From Pseudomonadota bacterium (lineage in GTDB: Bacteria; Pseudomonadota; Gammaproteobacteria; Burkholderiales; Sulfuriferulaceae), in NCBI GenBank assembly GCA_021795395.1, contig JAJYPN010000011.1, positions 1 through 64,000 of the forward strand: a DNA stretch of 64,000 bases, written 5' to 3'. Under the pieces are notes generated by a model, which saw only the letters and a list, made by a program, of their open reading frames with translations, was not told the origin of the DNA and did not search any database. Position 1 is the stretch's first letter. Each line of letters begins with the position of its first letter. Both the position numbers and the translations under genes were made by a program. This document shows positions 37,953 through 47,437 of the stretch, in pieces.

Positions 37953-39485
37953 CTATTCGGCTGCGGCAGCGCCGCTGGCGATGAAAGGTGGCTTCGCCAG
38001 CCAGATAAAGAGCATCAAACCGCCGAAGATCCAGGCCGAGGCGATAAATACGTCATTGATCGCCAGCATATACGACTGTTTGCTCACCTGCTGTTGCAAT
38101 AAAGCCAGCGATACCGGTTGAGAAAATCCGGCGGCGTGCAAGGTATGCAATGCCGCCTGCGTAACCGGGTCCATGACTGTTACCGGTTCGACCAGCTGGC
38201 TTTGGTGAAAGGCCTCCCGCCTGTCCCATAGCGCCACGCTAAGCGAAGTGCCGAAGCTGCCGCCGAGTATCCGCATGAAATTGGACAGGCCCGATGCGCT
38301 GGCAATCCGGTTTGCCGGCAAGCCGGATAGCAGGATCGACATGATAGGAATGAAAAAGGTAGCCATCCCTATACCCTGGAAAAAACGCGGCATGGTCAAT
38401 TGCCAAAACCCGACTTGGGTATTGAATGTCGAAGCCCAATATGCGATCAGGGCGAACACCGTGAAACTGAAACTTGCCAACACACGCAAATCGAAACGGT
38501 TCATGTATTTACCGACGATAGGCGACATGATCACCGACAGGATGCCTATCGGTGCGGCCGACAGGCCTGCCCACGTAGCGGTATAACCCATTTGCGTCTG
38601 CAGCCACAAGGGATAAACCACCACTCCGGAGAAAAACGTCATGTAACCGAGACTGATGGCGGTCGTACCAACGCTGAAATTGCGTACGGAAAACAGGCTG
38701 AGATCGACAACCGGATGCGCTGCCGTCAGCTCCCAGATTATAAATACGGTCAGGGAAACCACCGAGATGATACCCAGAATCACGATAAACGTTGACCCGA
38801 ACCAGTCCATCTCGTTACCCTTGTCGAGCAGCACTTGCAGACAGCCTACACCGATAATCAGCAAGAACAGTCCGGTTTTGTCTATCGGCTGCCGAATTCT
38901 TTCCGTTTCACGCTTGCTGAGCAGTTTCCAGGTGAAATAGGTCGACAACAGCCCGACCGGGACATTGATATAAAAAATCCAGGGCCAGGTTAAATTATCG
39001 GTAATATATCCTCCCAGGATGGGCCCAAATATCGGCGCGACGACCACGGTCATTCCCCATAAAGACAGGGCGAGGCCCTTTTTTTCCGGCGGATAATTCG
39101 CCAGCAGCAGACTTTGCGACAGTGGTATCATGGGGCCGGCGACCGCGCCCTGGATGATGCGAAACACCATCAGCATCGGCAGATTGGTCGATAAGCCGCA
39201 AAACATCGAAGCCAGGGTAAATAACAGCGTCGCTGCGACAAACAGCCTGACTTCACCGAATCGTTTCGCCAGCCAGCCCGACAGCGGCAAGGCGATGGCA
39301 TTACTCACGGCAAACGAGGTAATGACCCAGGTCCCCTGATCCGGACTCACTGCCAGATCCCCTGAAATATCAGGAATCGACACGTTGGCAATCGACGTGT
39401 CGAGTACCTGCATGAATGTGGCCAGCGACAATGCAACCGTCAGCAGGGCGAGTGCGGAACCGTGTATCGGTACTTGTTGGCTCAT
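37953..39485 (-). CDS. emrB: DHA2-family MFS multidrug exporter (EmrB)
   Basis: A 510-residue transporter with 14 predicted membrane helices. Family marks are LDTSIANVSIPDISGDL in TM1, the WVITSF loop, and RIIQGAVAGPMIPLSQSLLL near TM4-5 with the motif C-like GPILGGYI. It exports hydrophobic compounds using the proton gradient, together with the EmrA adaptor 7 bp upstream and the NodT-type channel. Confidence 0.93.
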   Translation of the reverse strand: MSQQVPIHGSALALLTVALSLATFMQVLDTSIANVSIPDISGDLAVSPDQGTWVITSFAVSNAIALPLSGWLAKRFGEVRLFVAATLLFTLASMFCGLSTNLPMLMVFRIIQGAVAGPMIPLSQSLLLANYPPEKKGLALSLWGMTVVVAPIFGPILGGYITDNLTWPWIFYINVPVGLLSTYFTWKLLSKRETERIRQPIDKTGLFLLIIGVGCLQVLLDKGNEMDWFGSTFIVILGIISVVSLTVFIIWELTAAHPVVDLSLFSVRNFSVGTTAISLGYMTFFSGVVVYPLWLQTQMGYTATWAGLSAAPIGILSVIMSPIVGKYMNRFDLRVLASFSFTVFALIAYWASTFNTQVGFWQLTMPRFFQGIGMATFFIPIMSILLSGLPANRIASASGLSNFMRILGGSFGTSLSVALWDRREAFHQSQLVEPVTVMDPVTQAALHTLHAAGFSQPVSLALLQQQVSKQSYMLAINDVFIASAWIFGGLMLFIWLAKPPFIASGAAAAE

Positions 39486-39492
39486 CGGGTTT

Positions 39493-40722
39493 TCATTCGT
39501 TTTTCTGCAGGATCCGCGCGATCATACGGTCGACCGCCCGGTCGTTATTCGTAAAGATCGCCGTCGTATAAATCGGACTCAACGGCCGACCCGACGAAAC
39601 CACTGCACCGCTCCGATCGTGCGTGTCAACGGTTGCGGTAAGGGACAAACCCAGCCGCAAGGGATATCTGGCGATCTCGCGCGGGTCCAGCGCAATTCGT
39701 ACCGGCAGCCGCTGCACGATTTTTATCCAGTTTCCCGTTGCATTCTGCGCAGGCAATAATGAAAACACACTGCCGGTACCGGCACCCAATCCTTCGACTT
39801 TGCCATGGAATCTCACACCGCTGCCGTATAAATCGGAGATAACGGTAACCGGTTGACCGATACGGATGTCTCCCAGCTGGTTCTCCTTGAAATTGGCGTT
39901 CACCCAGATCTGATTGAGCGGTACGATCACCATCAAGGGCGTGCCCGGACTGACGCGTTGCCCGATTTGCACGGAACGTTTTGCGATTACCCCCGACACC
40001 GGCGCCTTGATCGTCATACGCTGAACCTCCAGGTACGCTTCCTTCAAGACCGCTTCCGCAGCCAGAACCGAAGGATGCGTGGTCAGCGTCGTATGGGCGA
40101 CCATGCCTTGCGCCGCCTGCAATTGATATTTTGAGGTATTCAATGCCGATTGCGCCTGCGTCAGCCGGGTTTGCGCATGCTGGACTTCTTCTGCCGAAAC
40201 CGCATGTTCGCCGACCAGGCTTTTACGCCGGGCCAGATCGCGACGCGCATTGACGAGATCGGCCTGACGTTGAACCATCGTGCTGCGCAATTCATGGACG
40301 GCGTCGTAGAGCTGCCGGACATGGCGCACCGTTTGGCCGAGTTGTGCTTCGGCTTTCGCCAGCATGATCTTAGCCTGGGCGCCATCGAGCGATATCAACG
40401 GCTGACCCACTTGCACTGTTTGCGTATCGTCGGTATACAGTGCGACCACATTGCTGTTCGTCTGCGGCATCAGCTCCACCATATTGCCGGCAACATACGC
40501 GTCGTCGGTCGATTGTTCGAATTGGGCATAATCGAACCAGTAAATGGCGTAACTGACACCCAGGAGCACAAATACCAGAGCGGCGATGATCAGCATCAGT
40601 TTGCGTTTGGCCTTATTTTCCGGCCGATCGTTATCGCCGCCTGTCCCGCGCTGATCGCCGGCCGGCTTGGTATCGCCGGCCAGTTTGTTTTCGCTGCTTT
40701 CCTTATCTGTCTTATTTTCCAT
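39493..40722 (-). CDS. emrA: HlyD/EmrA-family membrane fusion protein
   Basis: A 409-residue adaptor: a charged cytoplasmic tail of about 40 residues, one membrane helix (LMLIIAALVFVLLGVSYAIYW), a biotinyl-lipoyl half (STDDAYVAGN, PLISLD), a coiled-coil hairpin (about 95-210), and the second half (IKAPVSGVIAKRSVQIGQRV). It bridges EmrB and the outer membrane channel. It overlaps the end of the NodT gene by 11 bp. Confidence 0.93.
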   Translation of the reverse strand: MENKTDKESSENKLAGDTKPAGDQRGTGGDNDRPENKAKRKLMLIIAALVFVLLGVSYAIYWFDYAQFEQSTDDAYVAGNMVELMPQTNSNVVALYTDDTQTVQVGQPLISLDGAQAKIMLAKAEAQLGQTVRHVRQLYDAVHELRSTMVQRQADLVNARRDLARRKSLVGEHAVSAEEVQHAQTRLTQAQSALNTSKYQLQAAQGMVAHTTLTTHPSVLAAEAVLKEAYLEVQRMTIKAPVSGVIAKRSVQIGQRVSPGTPLMVIVPLNQIWVNANFKENQLGDIRIGQPVTVISDLYGSGVRFHGKVEGLGAGTGSVFSLLPAQNATGNWIKIVQRLPVRIALDPREIARYPLRLGLSLTATVDTHDRSGAVVSSGRPLSPIYTTAIFTNNDRAVDRMIARILQKNE

Positions 40723-42109
40723 ATGCCACTGCCTTAACAGGTTTGATATTTGGTAATCCGCCTAATGCCTGAATCAGGGAAAGCGTTTCTGCCAACTGTC
40801 GCGAGTCGAGATCGATCCGGGTCTGTTGCGCGTTCAGCAGCGGTAACTCCGCCTGCAATACCGGCAAGTAATCTTCCATCCCGCGCTGGTAACGCGCTTC
40901 GGCAAGCTGCCGCGTACGCTCCAGCGTCGTGACCACAGCCTGTTCGGCCTGCGTTTGCAGCCTGAGGGACTGCAGGGAAATCAACGCCGCATTCGCATCG
41001 CGCATGGCGCCGATAACGGTGTGATTATAGGTTTCGACCGCAATATCGTATTGCGCGTAATCGGCCCCGAGAGTGGCCCGGAGCCTGCCGGCGTCGAATA
41101 TGGGCAAATGTATGGCGGGACCGACCGTAGCCATTTCGCTGCCGCTTTGCAACAGCCTCCTCAGCCCCAGACTCTGGAATCCGACCGAAGCGCCCAGATT
41201 GATGTTGGGATAAAAATCCGCTTTTGCGGCATCGGCCAGGGCAGAGGCCGCCTTGATTTCCATGCTTTGCGCAATGATATCTGGACGCGAACCGATCAGA
41301 TCGGCAGGAATCACTTGAGGCAGTGTCGGCGCTGCGTCGGCAGTCGTATATATGGCGTCCCCTGCGGTCGACGGCTGACCCATCAACGCTGCTATCGCAT
41401 TCCGATCGAGCTTGTCGAGTTCGGACAAACGGGCGATATCGAGCTTAAGCGTAGCGATTCCGCTTGCATATTGCGCCATAGGCAAATCCGATGTAAGGCC
41501 GCTATGCGCTCTCAATTTCAACAAATGCAGCAGGCTTTGCTGTTCTGTCAGCATGGATTGCGCCACGGCCATTTTAGCGGCATCGCTTTGCAATTTAAAA
41601 TAGCTTTGAGCGACCGCCACACTTAAAATCAGCCGGGCTTCCGCCGTCTCTGCTTTGGTAGCGTCCACTTCGGCCAGCGCGGCATTGAGCGCTGCGCGGT
41701 TTTTACCCCACCAGTCGAATTCGTAATTGAAATCGAGCGTTAATTGACCGAGATTGAAAACGCTGCCGCCGAGCGGAGGTGGAAACAGACCCTGAGGGCT
41801 GAGTTTCTCCCGCACCGCAGAACCATTGGTATCGAGAGTGGGACCGAGATTCGCGCCCGATATATCCGCTTGCCGCTGCGCGAGCCGCACTCTTGCGCGA
41901 GCAATCCTGATGTCCGGCGAATTCGTCAATGCGGTCGCGATCAGGTCGCTTAGCTGCCGGTCATGAAACGACTCCCACCAGTTCGAATTCCATTGTGCAG
42001 CGGATTGTGCCGGCAACGGCATTTTTCTGGCTTGCGCATGCAAGCCGGAAGAATCCGCGCAGGATGTCAGCAAGGCAACCGTAAACAAGGTACCGATCGA
42101 ACGCCACAT
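40712..42109 (-). CDS. NodT-family outer-membrane efflux lipoprotein
   Basis: A protein of 465 residues from the ATG at 42109, which has a GGAAAG site and gives a lipoprotein signal (MWRSIGTLFTVALLTSC); the frame to 42169 is open but less fitting. Two OEP repeats follow (IRIARARVRLAQRQADISGA; YQRGMEDYLPVLQAELPLL). It forms the TolC-like channel of the EmrAB system and is the first gene of that operon. Confidence 0.9.
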   Translation of the reverse strand: MWRSIGTLFTVALLTSCADSSGLHAQARKMPLPAQSAAQWNSNWWESFHDRQLSDLIATALTNSPDIRIARARVRLAQRQADISGANLGPTLDTNGSAVREKLSPQGLFPPPLGGSVFNLGQLTLDFNYEFDWWGKNRAALNAALAEVDATKAETAEARLILSVAVAQSYFKLQSDAAKMAVAQSMLTEQQSLLHLLKLRAHSGLTSDLPMAQYASGIATLKLDIARLSELDKLDRNAIAALMGQPSTAGDAIYTTADAAPTLPQVIPADLIGSRPDIIAQSMEIKAASALADAAKADFYPNINLGASVGFQSLGLRRLLQSGSEMATVGPAIHLPIFDAGRLRATLGADYAQYDIAVETYNHTVIGAMRDANAALISLQSLRLQTQAEQAVVTTLERTRQLAEARYQRGMEDYLPVLQAELPLLNAQQTRIDLDSRQLAETLSLIQALGGLPNIKPVKAVAYGK

Positions 42110-42185
42110 AATCACTTTCCAGCTAACGCAGGGATGGCCATTGGGAATAAAATAAGAGAATGCGTGCAATCCATCATTTTACACA

Positions 42186-42233
42186 ACAAGGTAGTTCATG
42201 TAAGTATTGTAACGTACTAAACTATCTTGTCAA
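42186..42233 (-). promoter_or_regulatory. emr operon promoter overlapped by an inverted-repeat operator
   Basis: On the minus strand TTGACA (42228-42233) is 16 bp from TACAAT (42206-42211), a strong sigma-70 promoter about 95 bp before the NodT start codon. An 11-bp inverted repeat with one mismatch, ACAAGGTAGTT (42186-42196) and AACTATCTTGT (42220-42230), brackets the -10 and touches the -35, as expected for repression. No regulator gene is adjacent. Confidence 0.7.
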
Positions 42234-42340
42234 TTATACGTGCGCTTTTCTGTTTATATCGGCTAAGATAATATCTCAAAGGTGACTTGGCATACTAATA
42301 AGCATGACACCATACGAAATGATTAACACCGCTATCAGAC

Positions 42341-43579
42341 ATGAAAACCCATCTCCCCAACGATAGTCAAGCTATCGGAACAAACGAAGAGAACTTTGCT
42401 GCATGCGAACCGTTAATGGGCGTCGCGCGCTTGATGCGCATGGCGAAGAGCAAGGCAGACCTCTCGCATCTGGTCAATATTGCCGCTTACAATCCGGACG
42501 ACGCCAATCTGCTCATGAATTTGTCCATGATTTTTCAGCTCACGGGCAATCGCGAAGTATCGTTTGAAATTCAAAAAAAAGCGCTGAGCCGGCGCACGCT
42601 TTTTCATCTGTCCGCGCAAAAAACTCCTGCGACGATCACTCTGCTGGCGCTGATGCGTCCGGGCGACATGATGGACAATACGCCGCTGGATTTCCTGCTG
42701 GAACAATCCGACGTTGATCTGGACCTGCTCTATGTTTCCGCCGAACATCCGTTGCCGGACCTTCTTCCGGAGCATGATCTGCTCTTTATCGCTATCGGCG
42801 AAGCCATTGAAAACAAACCCCTGCTCGAACAGCTATATCCGCTGACAGCGAACTGGCCCAAGCCCGTCATCAATCATCCCGACAAAATCCTGCGTTTGGC
42901 ACGCGATCGGGTGTCGGCCCTACTATCGTTCATCGACGGCATCGTCATGCCGATCACCGCGCGTATCGGCAGAACGTCGTTGACCCAGATTGCCGACAAT
43001 GAGCGAACCACGGCGGAATTCCTGGAAAACGACAGTTACCCCGTCATCGTCCGGCCGCTGGATTCGCATGCCGGACGCGGTCTGTACAAACTCGACGGGC
43101 CGCAGGACTTGCCTGGCTATTTGCAGGATACGCCGGACAAGGAGTTTTACGTATCGCGCTTCATCGATTACAGCAGTGCAGACGGCCTATTCCGCAAATA
43201 CCGCATCGCGCTGGTGGAAGGCCGGCCTTACGCTTGCCACATGGCCATTTCCGAACACTGGATGGTACATTACAAAAACGCAGGCATGACCGAAAACGCC
43301 GGCAAGCGTGCCGAAGAAGCCGAATTCATGGTCCATTTCGACACCCGTTTCGGTGCCAGACATGCGGCTGCGTTGCGAGCGATATACGAACGCATTGAAC
43401 TCGATTATTTCATCATCGACTGCGCCGAAACCGCCGACGGCAATCTACTCATATTCGAACTCGACAACCGCGGCTTCGTCCACGCCATGGACGACGTCGA
43501 GCTGTTCACTTATAAACCGCCGGTGATGCAAAAACTGTTCGATGCGTTCAGAACGATGCTGGGGTACAGAGCAGGCTAA
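42341..43579 (+). CDS. ATP-grasp-like protein, paralogue of the TPR fusion's C-terminal domain
   Basis: A 412-residue protein. Residues 1-95 are helical and TPR-like (DDANLLMNLSMIFQLTGN). The rest is a RimK/ATP-grasp-like unit: PVINHPDKILRLARDRVSALL, the nucleotide-binding YPVIVRPLDSHAGRGLYKL, then SADGLFRKYRIALVEGRPYACHMAIS and LDYFIIDCAETADGNLLIFELD. Line-by-line similarity with residues 560-850 of the 35302-37878 protein shows they are paralogues on either side of the emr genes. The ribosome site is weak. Substrate unknown. Confidence 0.72.
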   Translation: MKTHLPNDSQAIGTNEENFAACEPLMGVARLMRMAKSKADLSHLVNIAAYNPDDANLLMNLSMIFQLTGNREVSFEIQKKALSRRTLFHLSAQKTPATITLLALMRPGDMMDNTPLDFLLEQSDVDLDLLYVSAEHPLPDLLPEHDLLFIAIGEAIENKPLLEQLYPLTANWPKPVINHPDKILRLARDRVSALLSFIDGIVMPITARIGRTSLTQIADNERTTAEFLENDSYPVIVRPLDSHAGRGLYKLDGPQDLPGYLQDTPDKEFYVSRFIDYSSADGLFRKYRIALVEGRPYACHMAISEHWMVHYKNAGMTENAGKRAEEAEFMVHFDTRFGARHAAALRAIYERIELDYFIIDCAETADGNLLIFELDNRGFVHAMDDVELFTYKPPVMQKLFDAFRTMLGYRAG

Positions 43580-43620
43580 CTTTAAGCAGCCGTTAATTTC
43601 GCTACCAATGCCCTGTTCTG

Positions 43621-44109
43621 CTAATCCACTTCTTGCTTGATAATGGCGGCATCCAGACGACTAGCAGCAGTTGCTCGCGAACCTGTTGCCGGCAATAACT
43701 CTCCGGCGCGACCAAGCCCAAACGCAGGCATATTCACATAAATGGCTTCAAAAGCCCCTGGATGAATCAAGTAGGTTTCATGCCAGATACCCACGTCGCC
43801 ATTTGTGCCGAGAGACTGGTTAAATGCTCGCCATGCCGGATAATGTGCAGCATCCTGATTTTTGGCATACGCCAAGAGTTGAGCGGATGAACGCCAATAT
43901 TGAACCATTAGGGTTGTCCGACCCAACCACATTTCATAGCTCAGCAATCCGGCGTCGGGCGTGGTTCGCAATTCTTTAATCATGCGCGTCATCGCCGAAA
44001 TCACCGGCACCCATTTATGAAACTTCCATAAGCGATTAACGCGCATCCCTATTAAAAAAACCGAAAATTCACCTTGCAGATGCCCGCTTGAACGTTCAGG
44101 GTTTATCAT
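43621..44109 (-). CDS. DUF4188 family protein
   Basis: A 162-residue protein with FSVFLIGMRVNRLWKFHKWVPVISAM, LLSYEMWLGRTTLMVQYWRS and WHETYLIHPGAFEAIYVNMP, the pattern of DUF4188 proteins (a heme-monooxygenase/aldoxime-dehydratase-like ferredoxin fold). The frame reaches 44136; ATGs at 44118 and 44109 give the typical N-terminus, and the latter was chosen. No clear ribosome site decides. Function not established. Confidence 0.75.
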   Translation of the reverse strand: MINPERSSGHLQGEFSVFLIGMRVNRLWKFHKWVPVISAMTRMIKELRTTPDAGLLSYEMWLGRTTLMVQYWRSSAQLLAYAKNQDAAHYPAWRAFNQSLGTNGDVGIWHETYLIHPGAFEAIYVNMPAFGLGRAGELLPATGSRATAASRLDAAIIKQEVD

Positions 44110-44341
44110 GGTGCGCATTCCAAACGGAAGATGCATACATTATAACGACATTCGATCGAATTCATCGCCCTTCTTTAAAATTTCATATAGCCTTTCTCCT
44201 CAAAATTGGCGACCGCATGAATCGGTTACAGAAATCCCGATCGCTTATGCGAACGAACCTCGGCACTTGGAAATGGATCACTGTTCTATCTTTCTCCTCT
44301 CCAATCCTGGTGTCGCTCAGGGCTATAGTTATACATTGGAC

Positions 44342-44470
44342 TTACGACTGCGGGCCCTTGGATTTCTTATTGAAAAACCATAACAGGAACACCGCCATGC
44401 CGATCATGAAAGCAAGCGTGAAAAGACTAAGCCAGCCGGTTGGTGTTCCCAATAAAATTTCAAGCGCCAT
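44342..44470 (-). CDS. 42-residue DUF3149-like membrane protein
   Basis: A tiny protein, MALEILLGTPTGWLSLFTLA then a hydrophobic helix and FFNKKSKGPQS. The GGAG site (GGAGCGAATC before ATG) supports this start rather than the longer frame to 44578. It matches DUF3149-type single-helix proteins. It lies 23 bp after the fixH gene at the end of the cbb3 operon, so a role in oxidase assembly or stability is possible but not shown. Confidence 0.75.
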   Translation of the reverse strand: MALEILLGTPTGWLSLFTLAFMIGMAVFLLWFFNKKSKGPQS

Positions 44471-44492
44471 GATTCGCTCCTTGTCGCATTCG

Positions 44493-45011
44493 TTAAAAGA
44501 TGACAGGTAGTTGCTGATTCGCCGTTCCAGCTGCCGGTACCAGTAAATCACCGTTAAGCCGCCAGCTTTTGGCGGCATCTTCCAGGATCAACTGCCATTT
44601 TCCCGGGGTCGGCGGCGACAGATATCCCTGATAGAGTCCCCGCCCCACTGGTTGCAGCCGCACCATCTGGTCCTTGCCGGCCTTGGCCGGAAAGATCACG
44701 CGCAACTGCAGCACCGGCGGCAGCGACCTGTCGGAGGCGGCAGAAAGTTTCAGGATGGCGCGAGTATGATCCTGATTGAGTTCGAGCTTGCCGTGCAGCC
44801 CCAGGGTCGAAGCCAGTTTTTCGCGATACAAGGTGTGGTTGATGGCCAACCCGCGTTTATAGTAATCGTTATCGACCATGCCATCGTTGGTCTTGATCGC
44901 GAGCCAGAGGGTGATAAAACCGGCGACCACCACCACAAACGGGCCGGCCATAAGGATCCATGGCCACGGTTCACGATACCAGGGCAGCGCTTGATTGTTG
45001 GAAATGGCCAT
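44493..45011 (-). CDS. ccoH: FixH/CcoH family cbb3 oxidase accessory protein
   Basis: A 172-residue protein with one N-terminal membrane helix (WPWILMAGPFVVVVAGFITLWLAI), the DNDYYKRGLAIN motif of FixH and a C-terminal beta-sandwich domain (GLYQGYLSPPTPGKWQLILE). It helps assemble cbb3 oxidase, probably in copper handling with CcoI. It lies 9 bp downstream of ccoG. Confidence 0.9.
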   Translation of the reverse strand: MAISNNQALPWYREPWPWILMAGPFVVVVAGFITLWLAIKTNDGMVDNDYYKRGLAINHTLYREKLASTLGLHGKLELNQDHTRAILKLSAASDRSLPPVLQLRVIFPAKAGKDQMVRLQPVGRGLYQGYLSPPTPGKWQLILEDAAKSWRLNGDLLVPAAGTANQQLPVIF

Positions 45012-45020
45012 GGAAACTCC

Positions 45021-46448
45021 TTAGCGTGAAATAAAACTGGACTGCGCACTCGCTTCGAGACGCGGATTGTTTATAGTCTCGAGATGGAACTCGATCGGGG
45101 TCGAACCCGGCTTGACGTCATCCGGATTGATTTGCACCTTTCCTGCCGCCACCAGAGTAGAAGCCGCGCGTACTTGCAACTGCGACGGCTCGGTGATTAG
45201 CCTCGCTCCCTTGATCCCGCTGACCGAGAGTACATAGGTATGAGGCTGCTCGTCGGTATTCATGATCTCCAGCTGATAGACATTTTCGATCAGTCCATCA
45301 TTGGTCTCTCGTTCCAGCGTCGCGCGATCGCGCATCACATCGAGTCGCAGCGGCACCCGCAGGTAGAGAGCGACCACCATGGCGATGATCATCATCGAAA
45401 GTATGCCGCCATAGACCAGAATCCGCGGCCGGAATACGTGGGGCAACAGATTTTTCTCCGGGTACGCGTGATTCATGGCGTTTTCAGTCGAATACCTGAT
45501 CAGGCCTCGCGGGTATCCCATCTTGTCCATCACCTGATTGCAGCCGTCGATGCATGCGGCGCAGCCTATGCATTCGTATTGCAGGCCATGGCGTATGTCG
45601 ATCCCCGTCGGACAGACCTGCACACAAATGCTGCAGTCGACGCAATCCCCCAATCCGGCGGCCTTGGGGTTCACCGTCTTGCTGCGGGAGCCCCGCGGTT
45701 CGCCGCGTTCGGGATCGTAGGTGATGATGAGCGTGTCCGGATCGAACATTACGCTCTGGAAACGGGCATAAGGACACATGTATTTACACACCTGCTCGCG
45801 CATCCAGCCAGCGTTGCCGTAGGTGGCAAGGCTGTAGAACAGCACCCAGAATGTCTCCCAAGGCCCAAGACTCCAACGAATCACTTCGGATGCCAGTACC
45901 TTGATAGGCGTGAAATAGCCAACAAAAGTGAAACCGGTCCATAATGCAAGCGCGATCCAGATGCCATGTTTGGCGCCCTTGATGGCGATTTTGCGCGCAT
46001 TCCAGGGGCTTGCGTCGAGCCTCACCCGCTTCGCACGATCGCCTTCGATCTTGCGCTCGATCCACAGGAATATTTCCGTGTAGACCGTCTGAGGACAGGC
46101 ATAGCCGCACCACAGTCGCCCCGCTACCGCCGTGAACAGAAACAATGACAGAGCGGCAATCACCAACAATGCGGTAAGAAATATGAAATCCTGCGGCCAG
46201 AATACTAAACCGAATATGTAAAATTTACGCGACGCCAAATCGAATAGAACAGCTTGCCTGCCATTCCATGACAACCAGGGAAGCCCGTAGTAAAGCAGCT
46301 GGGTAATAAGGGCTGCAACCACTCTGAGATCGGCAAAGACTCCCGTAACCGCGCGAGGATAAATAGTTTTCCTGATCTCGTAGAGATCGGCCTCGATACC
46401 GGTGTTACCCGGTATCAGCGGGATCTTGGACATGGGCTTACTCAACAT
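45021..46448 (-). CDS. ccoG: cbb3 oxidase accessory ferredoxin-like protein CcoG
   Basis: A protein of 475 residues from the ATG at 46448, where AAGGA precedes the start; the open frame to 46682 runs into ccoP and is not used. Membrane helices flank RLWCGYACPQTVYTE, and a 2x[4Fe-4S] domain holds CVDCSICVQVCPTGIDI and CIGCAACIDGCNQV. A C-terminal Ig-like domain (FixG_C) follows. CcoG reduces copper for insertion into the oxidase. Confidence 0.95.
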   Translation of the reverse strand: MLSKPMSKIPLIPGNTGIEADLYEIRKTIYPRAVTGVFADLRVVAALITQLLYYGLPWLSWNGRQAVLFDLASRKFYIFGLVFWPQDFIFLTALLVIAALSLFLFTAVAGRLWCGYACPQTVYTEIFLWIERKIEGDRAKRVRLDASPWNARKIAIKGAKHGIWIALALWTGFTFVGYFTPIKVLASEVIRWSLGPWETFWVLFYSLATYGNAGWMREQVCKYMCPYARFQSVMFDPDTLIITYDPERGEPRGSRSKTVNPKAAGLGDCVDCSICVQVCPTGIDIRHGLQYECIGCAACIDGCNQVMDKMGYPRGLIRYSTENAMNHAYPEKNLLPHVFRPRILVYGGILSMMIIAMVVALYLRVPLRLDVMRDRATLERETNDGLIENVYQLEIMNTDEQPHTYVLSVSGIKGARLITEPSQLQVRAASTLVAAGKVQINPDDVKPGSTPIEFHLETINNPRLEASAQSSFISR

Positions 46449-46528
46449 TAATCCTTCGGTCGACAATAGAACACCTACCCGAATCGCCATCCCGCTGGCT
46501 GAATGGCGCAACAGGCTTATGCAGCTCC

Positions 46529-47437
46529 CTATTTCTGCCCCTGGAGGGACAGGCTGTAGACATAAGCCGCCAGCAGATGGATTTTTCCTTCTCCCAGCCG
46601 ATTCTTCCATGCCGGCATGACACCATGACGCCCTTTGGCTATAGTTTCCATGATAGTCTTCTCCGATCCACCGTAGAGCCATATGCGATCAGTCAGATTG
46701 GGCGCACCGATGGTCTGGTTGCCCTTGCCTTCCGGACCATGGCATACCGCACAATTGCTGGCAAAGATGTTCTTGCCCGCGGACGCAAGCACCGCGTCAT
46801 GGGGCCTGCCGCTCAAGCTCAATACATAATTCGCCACCTGCTTTACTCCCTGCTCGCCCAGAATCGGCTCCCACGCCGGCATGAAGCCATTGCGGCCGTT
46901 GGCGATGGTAGCCTGTATGGTCTCGGGATCGCCACCATACAGCCAATCGTTGTCACGCAAGTTGGGGAAGCCCGGGCCGCCACCCGCATCGGAGCCATGA
47001 CACTGGTAGCAATAGGTGAGGAACAGCCGCTGGCCCATCTGGTTCGCGACCGGATCAGCTGCCACCATCTTCAGGTTCTGCTTGAGGTACTTGTCGAATA
47101 ACGGCCCATACTCCGCGTCCGCCTGAGCCGACTCGTCGTTGTACTGCCCTCTGGAAGTCCATCCGAGGAGCCCCGGGTAGCTTCCGAGCCCCGGATAGAG
47201 AACGAGGTACGCCAGAGCAAATACGATAGTGATATAGAACAGCCATCTCCACCAGCCTGGCAAGGGATTATTCCATTCGCTTAGATCTTCGTCCCAGACG
47301 TGACCCGTCGTTTCCACTTTCTCCCCCGCAGCCACCCGCTTCGTGCTCAGCTTCAATACTACGGCGCAGCCGAAAATGCTCGCCAGGGTGATGAGGGTAA
47401 CGTAACCATTCCAGAAACCGCTGACAAAATCACTCAT
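46529..47437 (-). CDS. ccoP: cbb3 oxidase diheme subunit CcoP
   Basis: A 302-residue subunit with two membrane helices in the first 90 residues (including the HVWDEDLSEWNNPLPGWW linker) and two cytochrome c domains with CYQCH and CAVCH heme sites, each followed by a distal MPAW methionine. It passes electrons from soluble cytochromes to CcoO/CcoN. Confidence 0.96.
   Translation of the reverse strand: MSDFVSGFWNGYVTLITLASIFGCAVVLKLSTKRVAAGEKVETTGHVWDEDLSEWNNPLPGWWRWLFYITIVFALAYLVLYPGLGSYPGLLGWTSRGQYNDESAQADAEYGPLFDKYLKQNLKMVAADPVANQMGQRLFLTYCYQCHGSDAGGGPGFPNLRDNDWLYGGDPETIQATIANGRNGFMPAWEPILGEQGVKQVANYVLSLSGRPHDAVLASAGKNIFASNCAVCHGPEGKGNQTIGAPNLTDRIWLYGGSEKTIMETIAKGRHGVMPAWKNRLGEGKIHLLAAYVYSLSLQGQK

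Noticed and set aside
42304-42366. 20-codon ORF just before the ATP-grasp gene, considered as a precursor peptide
   Set aside because: It overlaps the ATP-grasp start, lacks a ribosome site and shows no core-peptide features.
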